This document shows, one piece after another, positions 34,487 to 42,359 of a stretch of DNA of 64,000 bases (its first letter is position 1; every line of letters starts with the position of its first letter). The notes under the pieces are model-generated. The model saw nothing but the letters and a program-made list of their open reading frames with translations. It did no database searches and was not told the DNA's origin. This DNA comes from an uncultured Anaerolineae bacterium (GTDB lineage: Bacteria; Chloroflexota; Anaerolineae; Promineifilales; Promineifilaceae). The position numbers and the translations under genes are program-made. The stretch spans positions 124,001 through 188,000 of the forward strand of contig CAJQMR010000010.1 in NCBI GenBank assembly GCA_905479495.1, in the 5' to 3' direction.

Positions 34487-34963
34487 CTACGAAGCGTACA
34501 CAATGCGCTCGGTCAAAGATTTAACAAATTCTTCCAGACCCTGTTCTGCCTTATGCTGCAACGTCACACGATCAGAGCAGACTTGCTCAACATCATCAGC
34601 CAGGATTCGGTTGGTACCGGTCACGGCCACGCGTCCTCTGCCACTATTAAGCTCCATCAACAACGACTTTACGCGGGCATCATGACGCAGAGCATCCCCA
34701 TTTCTGCCACCAGATGGCAAAATCAGCAAACAATCTTCCCCAGTGGGATCAAACGGCTTATCCGCCAAGGCATAATCTGCCTTCAAGCCAACGCCCTGGC
34801 GGCTAAAAACCAGTTTGTCAAATAGGCTAACACTTTTAATCGACAAACCAGCCTGTCGAAAATTATGCAAGAAGTAAATCACTTCCAGTTCGTCAAAGCC
34901 GTCGCCAATCAAAATATAGCTTTGCGATCTTTTCTTTCTGCCATTCCGATAGGGTAAAGACAT
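34487..34963 (-). CDS. DJ-1/PfpI-like protein lacking the nucleophilic cysteine
   Basis: 158 residues. The fold signature is DGFDELEVIYFLHNFRQAGL, SLFDKLVFSRQGVGLKADYA, LILPSGGRNGDALRHDARVK. In DJ-1 and PfpI relatives a nucleophilic Cys follows the next strand in the pattern AxCxGxxxL; here the corresponding stretch reads RVAVTGTNRILAD with no cysteine. The protein therefore keeps the fold but probably not the hydrolase, glyoxalase or protease chemistry. The basic N-terminus (RNGRKKRSQ) is unusual. A strong terminator follows. Confidence 0.7.
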   Translation of the reverse strand: MSLPYRNGRKKRSQSYILIGDGFDELEVIYFLHNFRQAGLSIKSVSLFDKLVFSRQGVGLKADYALADKPFDPTGEDCLLILPSGGRNGDALRHDARVKSLLMELNSGRGRVAVTGTNRILADDVEQVCSDRVTLQHKAEQGLEEFVKSLTERIVYAS

Positions 34964-35041
34964 AATGCTCCTCGTGTTGCCAACAACTCACAAGGTCGTG
35001 GCTTCCAAGTAAAAAATCTCTTATGAATATCAATTAAAAAG

Positions 35042-35215
35042 CTAACCCGTGCAGACAGAACCGCTCAACGAGCAATATCGCAATGTAGATATGCCCGTGA
35101 GTTCCAAACCAGCACCATGAGTAACAACAGCAAAAGCCAAAACTGTTAATAGCCCAACTAAAACTAAAGCAAGTAGGAAAAAAGCTACCTTGTTATTATT
35201 GATTATTGATGCCAT
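35042..35215 (-). CDS. 57-residue single-pass membrane protein
   Basis: Starts at the ATG at 35215, which has a very strong ribosome-binding site (GGAGAGGAGG) seven bases upstream; a longer open frame starting at 35389 is rejected because that site lies inside it. One membrane segment (VAFFLLALVLVGLLTVLAFA) occupies residues 10-30. The short tail outside it contains two cysteines (RYCSLSGSVCTG). No family recognised. It is divergent from the HTH-STAND ATPase gene, with a spacer of about 300 bases, and shares its low G+C. A small toxin, sensor or anchoring peptide are possible; nothing proves which. Confidence 0.6.
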   Translation of the reverse strand: MASIINNNKVAFFLLALVLVGLLTVLAFAVVTHGAGLELTGISTLRYCSLSGSVCTG

Positions 35216-35416
35216 GAAAAACCTCCTCTCCATAATTTGGTTGACTTCATTAAATAAAATAACAAGCTGATCAAATGATCCTATCCTACCTAAACTCCAC
35301 AGAATATCTGTTTTAGGATATGAACCAAAATCACAATCACGTTTAACAATAGCCAAAAGAAACTGCAACAAACTACAAAATAGCTTCAATATGACTTCAA
35401 GCCCCCTGCAAAAAAT

Positions 35417-35445
35417 TTTCCAAAGCGTGTAAGATAGCTTATGAT
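35417..35445 (+). promoter_or_regulatory. Possible promoter of the STAND ATPase gene
   Basis: TTTCCA (35417-35422) and TATGAT (35440-35445) with a 17-base spacer. Fair match only; the transcript would begin near 35452, about 60 bases before the GTG start. Confidence 0.35.
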
Positions 35446-35512
35446 CCTGTAGGAATGAGCCTATTGGAAATTAAATAATTATTCATTCATTAAATTTTGT
35501 GTGAGGTATCCT

Positions 35513-36925
35513 GTGATCAATTCGGAAGATGTTCTAGCTGCATTACGTTTATGGCACGGTGGGGAAACCAACCACTGGCCCCTACAACCTATGCGTTTAG
35601 GCTTAAATCTCTCCCAATCAGAAGATATTTACAGCACCTTAGCAGAAGGCGGACCTGCAGCAAACAATCGTGCAATTCTTAGTTATGGGCTGGAACAGTT
35701 GCGTAATGTTTCACCGGAAGCAGAAGAACTATTGAAGGAACGTTTTGAAAATCGGCGAGATGTACTAACAGTATCCAATCGCCTTAATATATCTGAATCC
35801 ACTCTTTATTATCGTCAACGGCAAGCTATTTCTCATTTAACTGAAATTCTGAACCAGCTGGAAGATTTAGCGAGTTCCGAATGGCGTGCCAAAATGAGCA
35901 GTCGTTTGGGCATACCTTCTTACGAAACATTGGTTGGTATTGACGAAGCAGAAAAAATATTAAAGCAGGTTTTGTTTGAGAAAAATGAACACTTTATTAT
36001 TTCAATTGATGGTATTGGAGGCCTAGGGAAAACTGCGTTAGCAGATTATTTAGCCCGCAAAACTATAAAAACAACAAGATTTGACGAAATCGCTTGGGTT
36101 ACAGCGAAACACACACATTTATCTATGCTAGGTCGCTTGCAAATTGAAAGCGGACGACCTGCTTTAACTTTGCCTCTTTTAATTGAAAAGCTGTGCACTC
36201 AATTCAATTTAGTATCTAACAGCAACTCAACCCAATTACAACGGCAACGAATGCTTTATAGATTTATGAAAGACCGACGTTGCCTTGTTATCATTGATAA
36301 TTTAGAAACTGTCGCCGATTACCAAAGTCTGATACCAGAGTTGCAAACATGGCAAAATCCAACTAAGTTTTTACTTACTTCCCGCATTCGGTTGCTATCG
36401 GAACCTGGGATATTTTCCTACTCCCACAAAGAACTAGATAAAGATGCTGCTCTCCAATTAATTCGGCAAGAAGCCAAACGGGGTGGATTCACCGATCTTG
36501 CCAGGGCAACAAATGGCGATCTTTTAAAAATTTATGAGGTTGTTGGCGGAAACCCGTTAGCTCTTAAACTGATCATTGGCCAGTTAAGATTTTACTCTCT
36601 GTCTAGCGTATTAAGTCGCTTTACAGATAATAAACCGACGGAAATGAATGAAGGAATATTTGACTACATTTTCCGCGAAATCTGGGAAACCTTAGATGAT
36701 AATAGCAAAACCATCCTGATAAGCTTGACACAGGCTGGCGAATCAGGTTTTATGATGGAGCATTTGGTAGCTATTTCTGAGTTATCAGAACCTATTGTTT
36801 ATAATTGTGTAACCGGCTTAGTATTGTCGTCCCTGGTGGATATTACAGGGTCACTTTTAGAAAGAAGATACAAACTGCACCGGCTAACGGAAATCTTCTT
36901 ATTGCACATGCTTGAGGAAGAATAA
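35513..36925 (+). CDS. HTH plus NB-ARC/STAND ATPase
   Basis: 470 residues from the GTG at 35513 with GAGG seven bases upstream; the GTG at 35501 overlaps that site. Residues 1-115: helical region ending in a sigma-region-4-like helix-turn-helix (VSNRLNISESTLYYRQRQAI). Residues 140-400: AP-ATPase fold with Walker A IDGIGGLGKTALADYLARKT, Walker B CLVIIDNLETVADY, sensor FLLTSRIRL and GLPL-like motif GGNPLALKLIIGQL, then a winged helix. There is no C-terminal repeat sensor in this polypeptide; the next gene supplies TPRs. Such ATPases serve as signalling hubs in regulation or defence. The gene is A+T-rich and contains no ACGGCCGT. Confidence 0.85.
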   Translation: MINSEDVLAALRLWHGGETNHWPLQPMRLGLNLSQSEDIYSTLAEGGPAANNRAILSYGLEQLRNVSPEAEELLKERFENRRDVLTVSNRLNISESTLYYRQRQAISHLTEILNQLEDLASSEWRAKMSSRLGIPSYETLVGIDEAEKILKQVLFEKNEHFIISIDGIGGLGKTALADYLARKTIKTTRFDEIAWVTAKHTHLSMLGRLQIESGRPALTLPLLIEKLCTQFNLVSNSNSTQLQRQRMLYRFMKDRRCLVIIDNLETVADYQSLIPELQTWQNPTKFLLTSRIRLLSEPGIFSYSHKELDKDAALQLIRQEAKRGGFTDLARATNGDLLKIYEVVGGNPLALKLIIGQLRFYSLSSVLSRFTDNKPTEMNEGIFDYIFREIWETLDDNSKTILISLTQAGESGFMMEHLVAISELSEPIVYNCVTGLVLSSLVDITGSLLERRYKLHRLTEIFLLHMLEEE

Positions 36926-38130
36926 TGACTATTGCTCCTGCTATCTCGCAAAAGGCTAAATGGCGCAATGTGCTTGAGCAGCAAAAATTGGCCAATGCGC
37001 AGCGTTGGCTAGAAATCCTTGAAAAAAGCAACGCCCCTATTACACTCGTTCATGAAGATTATGATAATTTTTTAAGAGCGTTAGAAACGACTATACAAAC
37101 CCCGAAAACCTTCGAAATAGCCTATAAGCTTAGCCAAATTTTGTATCCAATTATTTTTGGCTATGCCGATTGGGATCGGTGGCTTATCTATCTCCAGCAA
37201 ATGCATTTCATAAGTAATAACCTTAAAAAAGAACATGAAGAAGCTCGCTTGTTGCAACAAATTGGAGACATTCAATATCACAAAGGCAATCTGCCTAGTG
37301 CGGAAGAAAATTATCATACTGCCAGCCTGCTCTATAAAAATCAAGGTAATCTGTCCAGTTATTCCCGAACCCTAGCCATGTTGGCATCATTAAAAGATAT
37401 TCAAGGAGAGCCCAAAAAGGGTGTTTCTCTTTGCCAAAAAGCGATTGCAGAGGCCCAAAAAGCACAAGATAATTTAGCTCTCGCAAATGCGAGCTTAAAT
37501 TTATCAAATATTTATCGTCGGATCCGTAATTGGGAACAGGCTCTCAAAGCAGCAAAAACTGCCTATTTAATATTTCATAGGCTCGGACACTCTGCTTTAT
37601 TAACCAAAACATCTATTACACTTATAGCGATTTGGGCCGAGTCAGGGGATTGGGAAGAAATTAATCAACTATCTGCTGAGTTAATAACTGTTTTGAATGA
37701 ATCAGGTGATGTCTACAAATTATGCCAATTAAAAAACAATTTGGGTGCTGTGGCTTATCGTCAGGGTAATTATGTTTTGGCTGAAGCAGCTTGGCAAGAA
37801 GCTTTGCAGCTAAACTCACAAATTCAGGAGCCGATGGAACTGGCAAGCATTTATAATAATTTAGGCATGGTCTATACCCAACTGCAAGAATGGGAAACGG
37901 CCGAAGAGATGCTGCTTAAAGCCATTACCGCCTATCAACGTTTTGGTGATACATTTAGCTGGGCCAACTCGCTGGATAACCTGGCAGATTTATACGAAGT
38001 ACGAGAGCAAACGGCCGAATTCAAACAAACATTGCAGGAAGCTATAGCTGGTTTGCAGGTCCTTAAAGACACGCCCCACGCGGCTGAGTTGTTAGACTAT
38101 ATGCAAAAAAGACTGGCTAGCTCAACATAA
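36925..38130 (+). CDS. TPR-repeat protein coupled to the STAND ATPase
   Basis: 401 residues of tandem helices. Tetratricopeptide units are visible from about residue 105 to 385, for example LLQQIGDIQYHKGNLPSAEE, LANASLNLSNIYRRIRNWEQ, LKNNLGAVAYRQGNYVLAEA and LASIYNNLGMVYTQLQEWET. The ATG overlaps the preceding TAA by one base (TAATG), so the two proteins are made together. The pair looks like a single STAND protein split between its switch and its sensor array. This suggests that the TPR protein detects the trigger and docks on the ATPase. The 3' part has near-miss octamers (ACGGCCGA) only. Confidence 0.82.
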   Translation: MTIAPAISQKAKWRNVLEQQKLANAQRWLEILEKSNAPITLVHEDYDNFLRALETTIQTPKTFEIAYKLSQILYPIIFGYADWDRWLIYLQQMHFISNNLKKEHEEARLLQQIGDIQYHKGNLPSAEENYHTASLLYKNQGNLSSYSRTLAMLASLKDIQGEPKKGVSLCQKAIAEAQKAQDNLALANASLNLSNIYRRIRNWEQALKAAKTAYLIFHRLGHSALLTKTSITLIAIWAESGDWEEINQLSAELITVLNESGDVYKLCQLKNNLGAVAYRQGNYVLAEAAWQEALQLNSQIQEPMELASIYNNLGMVYTQLQEWETAEEMLLKAITAYQRFGDTFSWANSLDNLADLYEVREQTAEFKQTLQEAIAGLQVLKDTPHAAELLDYMQKRLASST

Positions 38131-38317
38131 AACCCTCTTAAAACGCCTGTTCATCAACCTTTGAATGCCCCCCATCATCGAACAAATACGCCCCGTTTGC
38201 AGTCACTTTGAAGGTGTTTAGCAGTCTTTTTGAGTGCTCATCACCACGATTGTGCTACCATGACTTTAGGCTGCATCGTTAAAAATATATTTATAATTTG
38301 TGAAAGTAAAGTTAGAT

Positions 38318-39109
38318 ATGTCTTCAAATTCGCCACCACACACAAATTCCCAGACCCACCAGCTAGAGACCATTGGCTTTCTGGCGACTGGCATCGCCCA
38401 CGATTTCAGCAATCTACTGACCAGCATTGTTGGCCAAACCTCGCTCGCTTTAGCCACACTACCACAAGACAATGTTGCCCGCTTTCATATTGAAAAGGCA
38501 ATGCAAGCAGCTGAGTTTGCTGCTGAACTAACCCGGCAGCTTCTCACGTACGCATCCTCTCAAGATGCCCCTGATGAGTTAATCGATTTAAATGAATTGA
38601 TCAAAGACAATATCAGTTTGTTAAATACAACCTTGCTCAATGGCGTCTCTTTGCAGCTCGATTTAATGCCTAATATTCCCCCATTAGAAGCTAAACGTGC
38701 CCATTTTCAACAGCTTATTATGAATTTGATCATTAATGCGGCTGAATCAATTGAAGGCGGCATGGGATCTGTGTTATTGCGCACGGGTCAAGAAATGATA
38801 CAAGAAAATGAGCATCGCTATCAATTCATTAACACGCGATCGCTTCATCCTGGCTGTTACGTATATTTCCAAGTTACCGATACCGGCAGCGGAATGACAC
38901 CCTATCAGATTCAACAGGTTTTCTCCCCATTTTTCACGACCAAACCTTCTGGGCGGGGCTTGGGGCTATCAACGGTATTGGATATTGTAAATCTGTATAA
39001 AGGGGGAATTCTGGTTGACAGTCAACCGGGACTGGGTACAACCTTTCACATCTATTTACCACTACCTACTCATCTAGGAACAATGCCCAATAACACAACG
39101 CTGCATTAA
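38318..39109 (+). CDS. Histidine kinase core without sensor or receiver
   Basis: 263 residues from the ATG at 38318. A GTG six codons upstream is possible, but a TATAAT at 38292-38297 would place the transcript start between the two. H-box LETIGFLATGIAHDFSNLLT with the phosphorylatable His, then N-box IMNLIINAAESIEGG, G1 VTDTGSGMTPYQIQQVFSPF and G2 GRGLGLSTVLDIVNLYKGG. This is the NtrB-like HWE-independent PAS-kinase core type, but there is no PAS, transmembrane or receiver domain, so input must come from a partner. Its position after the STAND and TPR genes is suggestive. No response regulator is in the window. It overlaps tlyA by four bases at the 3' end. Confidence 0.85.
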   Translation: MSSNSPPHTNSQTHQLETIGFLATGIAHDFSNLLTSIVGQTSLALATLPQDNVARFHIEKAMQAAEFAAELTRQLLTYASSQDAPDELIDLNELIKDNISLLNTTLLNGVSLQLDLMPNIPPLEAKRAHFQQLIMNLIINAAESIEGGMGSVLLRTGQEMIQENEHRYQFINTRSLHPGCYVYFQVTDTGSGMTPYQIQQVFSPFFTTKPSGRGLGLSTVLDIVNLYKGGILVDSQPGLGTTFHIYLPLPTHLGTMPNNTTLH

Positions 39110-39903
39110 TCCTCGGCTGGATTGACTTTAGCCATCAAGGCGTCAACGGCCGTTTCCGCCACACTATCTGCCACCCCAACCTGCAACCACACTAAAAACT
39201 CCACATTGCCATCAGCGCCAGTAACCGACGAGACGGTTAGCCCCTGTACACCAAACCCATGTGCACCAAACCATTGCCACAGCTCTTCTAATACGGCACG
39301 ATGAACGGCCGTATCCTTCACAATACCACCCCGCCCCACCTGCTTGGGTCCAGCTTCAAACTGTGGCTTGATCAAGGCGACGATGTTGGCATCCGGGGTC
39401 AGCCACTGCTTCACTGCTGGCAAGATCAAACGCAGCGAGATAAACGACACATCAATCGCCACAAAATTGACCGGCTCATCGAGCGATTCCAGATAGCGGG
39501 CGTTGGTACGCTCCAACACAATGACACGGTTATCCTGGCGCAGCGACCAATCCAGCTGGCCATACCCCACGTCAATCGCATAAACACGCACCGCACCATT
39601 TTGCAGCATCACGTCGGTAAAACCACCGGTACAAGCGCCCACATCGGCACAGATGGAGCCGGTCACATCCAAAGCAAACGTTTCCAATGCGCCAGCCAGT
39701 TTAAAACCACCCCGCCCCACGTAGGGCATTTGCGCTTTTAGTTCAATGGTTGCCTCCAGCGGAACGGCCGTTCCCGGTTTATCCATGCGCGCCCCATCCA
39801 CCAGCACCTCACCAGCCAAAATGATGCCTTGCGCCTTCGACCGCGTCGGCACCAGACCGCGTGCCACCAGCAACTTGTCTAATCGTTCTTTCTTCTTAGC
39901 CAA
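39106..39903 (-). CDS. tlyA: TlyA-family rRNA 2'-O-methyltransferase
   Basis: 265 residues from the TTG at 39903, which has GTGGAG six bases upstream; the same open frame extends to a GTG at 39915. An N-terminal S4 RNA-binding domain (RLDKLLVARGLVPTRSKAQG, then ILAGEVLVDG) is followed by a FtsJ-like Rossmann methyltransferase (ADVGACTGGFTDVMLQNGAV, VYAIDVGYGQLDWSLR, NVVAID-type strands, IVALIKPQFEAGP). It probably methylates ribosomal RNA at C1409/C1920-type positions. The old name hemolysin A is misleading. Convergent with the histidine kinase. Confidence 0.9.
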   Translation of the reverse strand: MAKKKERLDKLLVARGLVPTRSKAQGIILAGEVLVDGARMDKPGTAVPLEATIELKAQMPYVGRGGFKLAGALETFALDVTGSICADVGACTGGFTDVMLQNGAVRVYAIDVGYGQLDWSLRQDNRVIVLERTNARYLESLDEPVNFVAIDVSFISLRLILPAVKQWLTPDANIVALIKPQFEAGPKQVGRGGIVKDTAVHRAVLEELWQWFGAHGFGVQGLTVSSVTGADGNVEFLVWLQVGVADSVAETAVDALMAKVNPAED

Positions 39904-39947
39904 ATGTTTCTCCACTCAGTAGCCCATAAATGACAAGAACAAAATCA

Positions 39948-39980
39948 GCGTTCATCTGCGTTCATCTGCGTCCGCTCTCA
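39948..39980. repeat. CGTTCATCTG repeat tract at the end of the epimerase gene
   Basis: ATCAGCGTTC and two ATCTGCGTTC/ATCTGCGTCC units in a 10-base rhythm. On the minus strand they encode the last residues (ADADERR) and stop of the epimerase. Related units occur at 13288-13312 and 56716-56752. Confidence 0.65.
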
Positions 39981-40923
39981 AAACACGCTGGCCCCAATCC
40001 ACTAAAATATCAGACAGCGACTGTTCCAGACTAAAGCTTGGCTGCCAGCCAGTTTGCGCTTCCAGTTTGGCGTAACTGCCATACAAACAAGGCGTGTCAG
40101 ACGGCCGCATTCGCTTCGGATCATTCTCTACAACCACCTCCACGCCAGCAATTTCAATCAGCTTCTGCAGCACAGTCTCAATCTTCACTGGCTGACCGGA
40201 GCAAATCAGATAGGTTTCCCCCGGCTGGCCCTGTTCTGCGAGTAGTTCGTAAGCCCGCACCACATCGCGCACATCGGTAAAATCACGCATGGCTTCCAGA
40301 TTGCCCACCATCATGCGCTTGGGGCGCTGGCTTGCCTGAATCTCCGCCAGTTGGCTGGCAAAATCAGGCACCACAAAACCCAGGGCTTGATGTGGACCAA
40401 TGTGGTTAAACGGCCGTGCTTCCACCACCGGCAGTTGATATCGTTCCCAATAAAGCGGCACCAGCAGGCCAGCGGCCCATTTGCTCACGCCATACGGATG
40501 ATTGGGCGCTGGCATCGTTTGCTCGGTGATGGGCAGCATTTCAGGCTGAATCTCCCCATAAATTTCTGCACTGGTCACGATGAGCACACGCGGACGGCCG
40601 TATCCCACCACCGCCTGTAATAAATTCGCCGTCCCCACACTGTTCACCGCCAACGTCAGCCCCGGCTGCTGCCAGGAGCGCGCCGGATACGCCTGCCCCG
40701 CCAAATGATAAACCACATCTGGTTTAGCTTGGGCAACGGCCGTTTCCAGCGAGGACATCTCCAGTAAATTGCCTTCAATAAGCGTCACGCGCTCATTTTG
40801 GAGCAATGGTTGATGGCTCGTCTCTTGATGAACCAAGGCAAAAAGCTCATGCCCAGCCGCCACCAAGTTTTCTACCAAATGAGACCCGGCAAATCCGGTT
40901 GCTCCTGTGATAAAAATACGCAT
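39952..40923 (-). CDS. NAD-dependent epimerase/dehydratase (GDP-6-deoxy-mannose reductase-like)
   Basis: 323 residues of the extended short-chain dehydrogenase family. Cofactor motif TGATGFAGSHLVENL at the N-terminus, YHLAGQA, catalytic Ser in TSAEIYG and Tyr-Lys in YGVSKWAAG. FNHIGPHQALGFVVPDFASQ and DFTDVRDVVRAYELL are typical of GDP-4-keto-6-deoxy-D-mannose reductase (Rmd) and GDP-mannose 4,6-dehydratase. The reductase fits better because the length is shorter than for Gmd. It would make a nucleotide-sugar precursor for surface glycans. AAGGA lies five bases before the ATG. Its extreme C-terminus is written by a repeat tract. Confidence 0.83.
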   Translation of the reverse strand: MRIFITGATGFAGSHLVENLVAAGHELFALVHQETSHQPLLQNERVTLIEGNLLEMSSLETAVAQAKPDVVYHLAGQAYPARSWQQPGLTLAVNSVGTANLLQAVVGYGRPRVLIVTSAEIYGEIQPEMLPITEQTMPAPNHPYGVSKWAAGLLVPLYWERYQLPVVEARPFNHIGPHQALGFVVPDFASQLAEIQASQRPKRMMVGNLEAMRDFTDVRDVVRAYELLAEQGQPGETYLICSGQPVKIETVLQKLIEIAGVEVVVENDPKRMRPSDTPCLYGSYAKLEAQTGWQPSFSLEQSLSDILVDWGQRVLRADADERR

Positions 40924-41139
40924 AAAAATCCTTTGCTAATCTGAATTATTTGGGAAGTCGTAAAATTTATCAGAATGTCTGACTAAATCTGCCACATTAT
41001 ACCTGCCAAACCGTTGTGAGCTAAAGATCAATCATTCCAGATGCATACTGCCCACACCAGGACAAGCAAAGAATGCTGCCACGTATAACTTTGGCAAAGA
41101 AACATATCCGCCAGGTTCGTTCGATCACCAAAACAAATG

Positions 41140-41167
41140 TTGAAAACGGGCCAACCCAAAGTATAAT
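41140..41167 (+). promoter_or_regulatory. Promoter of the nucleotidyltransferase-like gene, leaderless start
   Basis: TTGAAA (41140-41145) and a perfect TATAAT (41162-41167) with a 16-base spacer. The expected transcription start coincides with the ATG at 41175. Confidence 0.6.
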
Positions 41168-41174
41168 GCAGCCT

Positions 41175-42359
41175 ATGAATGCGGCTCTCTACACCATCAC
41201 ACAAACCTTGGCAGCGGATTTGGGTTCTCAACTAGAAGCCGTTTTTCTTTTTGGCAGCCAGGCAGCCCAAAAATACCAAACGGCCGTTTCCGACACCAAT
41301 CTCCTGCTCATCATCGCCCCAGACGCCAACATACATACCATTCGTGAAAGCTTTTACCCCTTGTGGCAAGAGCACAATCGTGTGCTCAAGCGCGCGCCGC
41401 TTGTCGCCAGCCGCCACGCCCTCAAGCGACACATGCAGCTCAACCCGCATCTGGCCCTGAATTTGCTCCAGCATGGGCAGCAGCTATCTGGTGCGCCGCT
41501 GCCAGAGGGTTATTTTCGCACCCAGGTAAGACCAGCTGAGGTGTATGCCCATCTGGCTCAGCAGCTGCTGGATGCCTCTGCAGCCCTCGGCCAAACCAGC
41601 GACCCACAAGCAGAGATGTTGCTCAATCGGTTAGCGCGGCAAGTCAGCAATCGACCGCTGTCCCAGGAAGAAACGGCCGTTACTCAATACAATCTCGTGC
41701 AGCAGGCATTAACGGCCGTACTCAACCAGCTGCCCGCCGCCCAAAAATGGCACAAAGCCGCCCAAACCGGCCCGGCTTCCCCTACCATCCCCGGTTTGCA
41801 GGCAATTTACAACGAAAACAACAAAAACATCTTCGTTTTTAACCAACTCACGCCCAGGCAAATTAACCAGATCAACTGGCAAGCGCTGGCCCAACAACTG
41901 CCTCAATCAAACGACTCCCTCCACATCACCACCGTGGCCCAATTTTGCCTGATGACCCTCTACGACAAGGCGCTCGATCTGCGCTTTAACAAATATCAGC
42001 ATAAATGGGGCATTCATTTTCTGCCTCGGCTCGCCCCATCGAGCCGCCAAATTTTACGCCAGGCCGCCCGCACGCCCTCCCAAATTTTGGTCGATGCGCT
42101 GCCACACAGCTTCCTCACCGCCGCCAACGCCAGCGACGACACCCTGCACAAGCTTATCCACGACTACCAAAACAGGATGCTCAACATCCAGCTGGAAAAC
42201 GAGCTGCTTTTCCGCCTTGGCCTCATCCCCGCCAAATTTGTGCCGCCCGAACCCCTGCCAGAACGAGATGTGTCGGCTCCCAAGCGGCTGGATGCCATCT
42301 TCCAGCATTTAGAATGGTGGGCCGATTTTTACCAGACCGCCTTGCAAGCCCAAACGTGA
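41175..42359 (+). CDS. Nucleotidyltransferase-fold protein with altered metal motif
   Basis: 394 residues from the ATG at 41175 (an ATG at 41166 overlaps the -10 box). Residues 10-55 resemble the polymerase-beta-type nucleotidyltransferase start: LEAVFLFGSQAAQ, then SDTNLLLIIAPD. The family expects GS followed by an Asp-x-Asp pair; here the second Asp is Asn (DTN), so metal binding may be weakened. The remaining 330 residues are helical and unfamiliar. Its TGA overlaps the next gene's GTG by four bases (GTGA), tying it to a glycosidase-like exported protein, an uncommon pairing. Three ACGGCCGT octamers fall inside. I cannot assign a substrate. Confidence 0.65.
   Translation: MNAALYTITQTLAADLGSQLEAVFLFGSQAAQKYQTAVSDTNLLLIIAPDANIHTIRESFYPLWQEHNRVLKRAPLVASRHALKRHMQLNPHLALNLLQHGQQLSGAPLPEGYFRTQVRPAEVYAHLAQQLLDASAALGQTSDPQAEMLLNRLARQVSNRPLSQEETAVTQYNLVQQALTAVLNQLPAAQKWHKAAQTGPASPTIPGLQAIYNENNKNIFVFNQLTPRQINQINWQALAQQLPQSNDSLHITTVAQFCLMTLYDKALDLRFNKYQHKWGIHFLPRLAPSSRQILRQAARTPSQILVDALPHSFLTAANASDDTLHKLIHDYQNRMLNIQLENELLFRLGLIPAKFVPPEPLPERDVSAPKRLDAIFQHLEWWADFYQTALQAQT

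Noticed and set aside
35216..35389. Longer 115-residue form of the small membrane protein
   Set aside because: The strong ribosome site lies inside it and the extra residues are not protein-like.
42005..42355. N-terminal extension of the glycosidase-like gene
   Set aside because: The upstream frame overlaps the nucleotidyltransferase gene, is compositionally a shadow, and the signal peptide begins only after the GTG at 42356.
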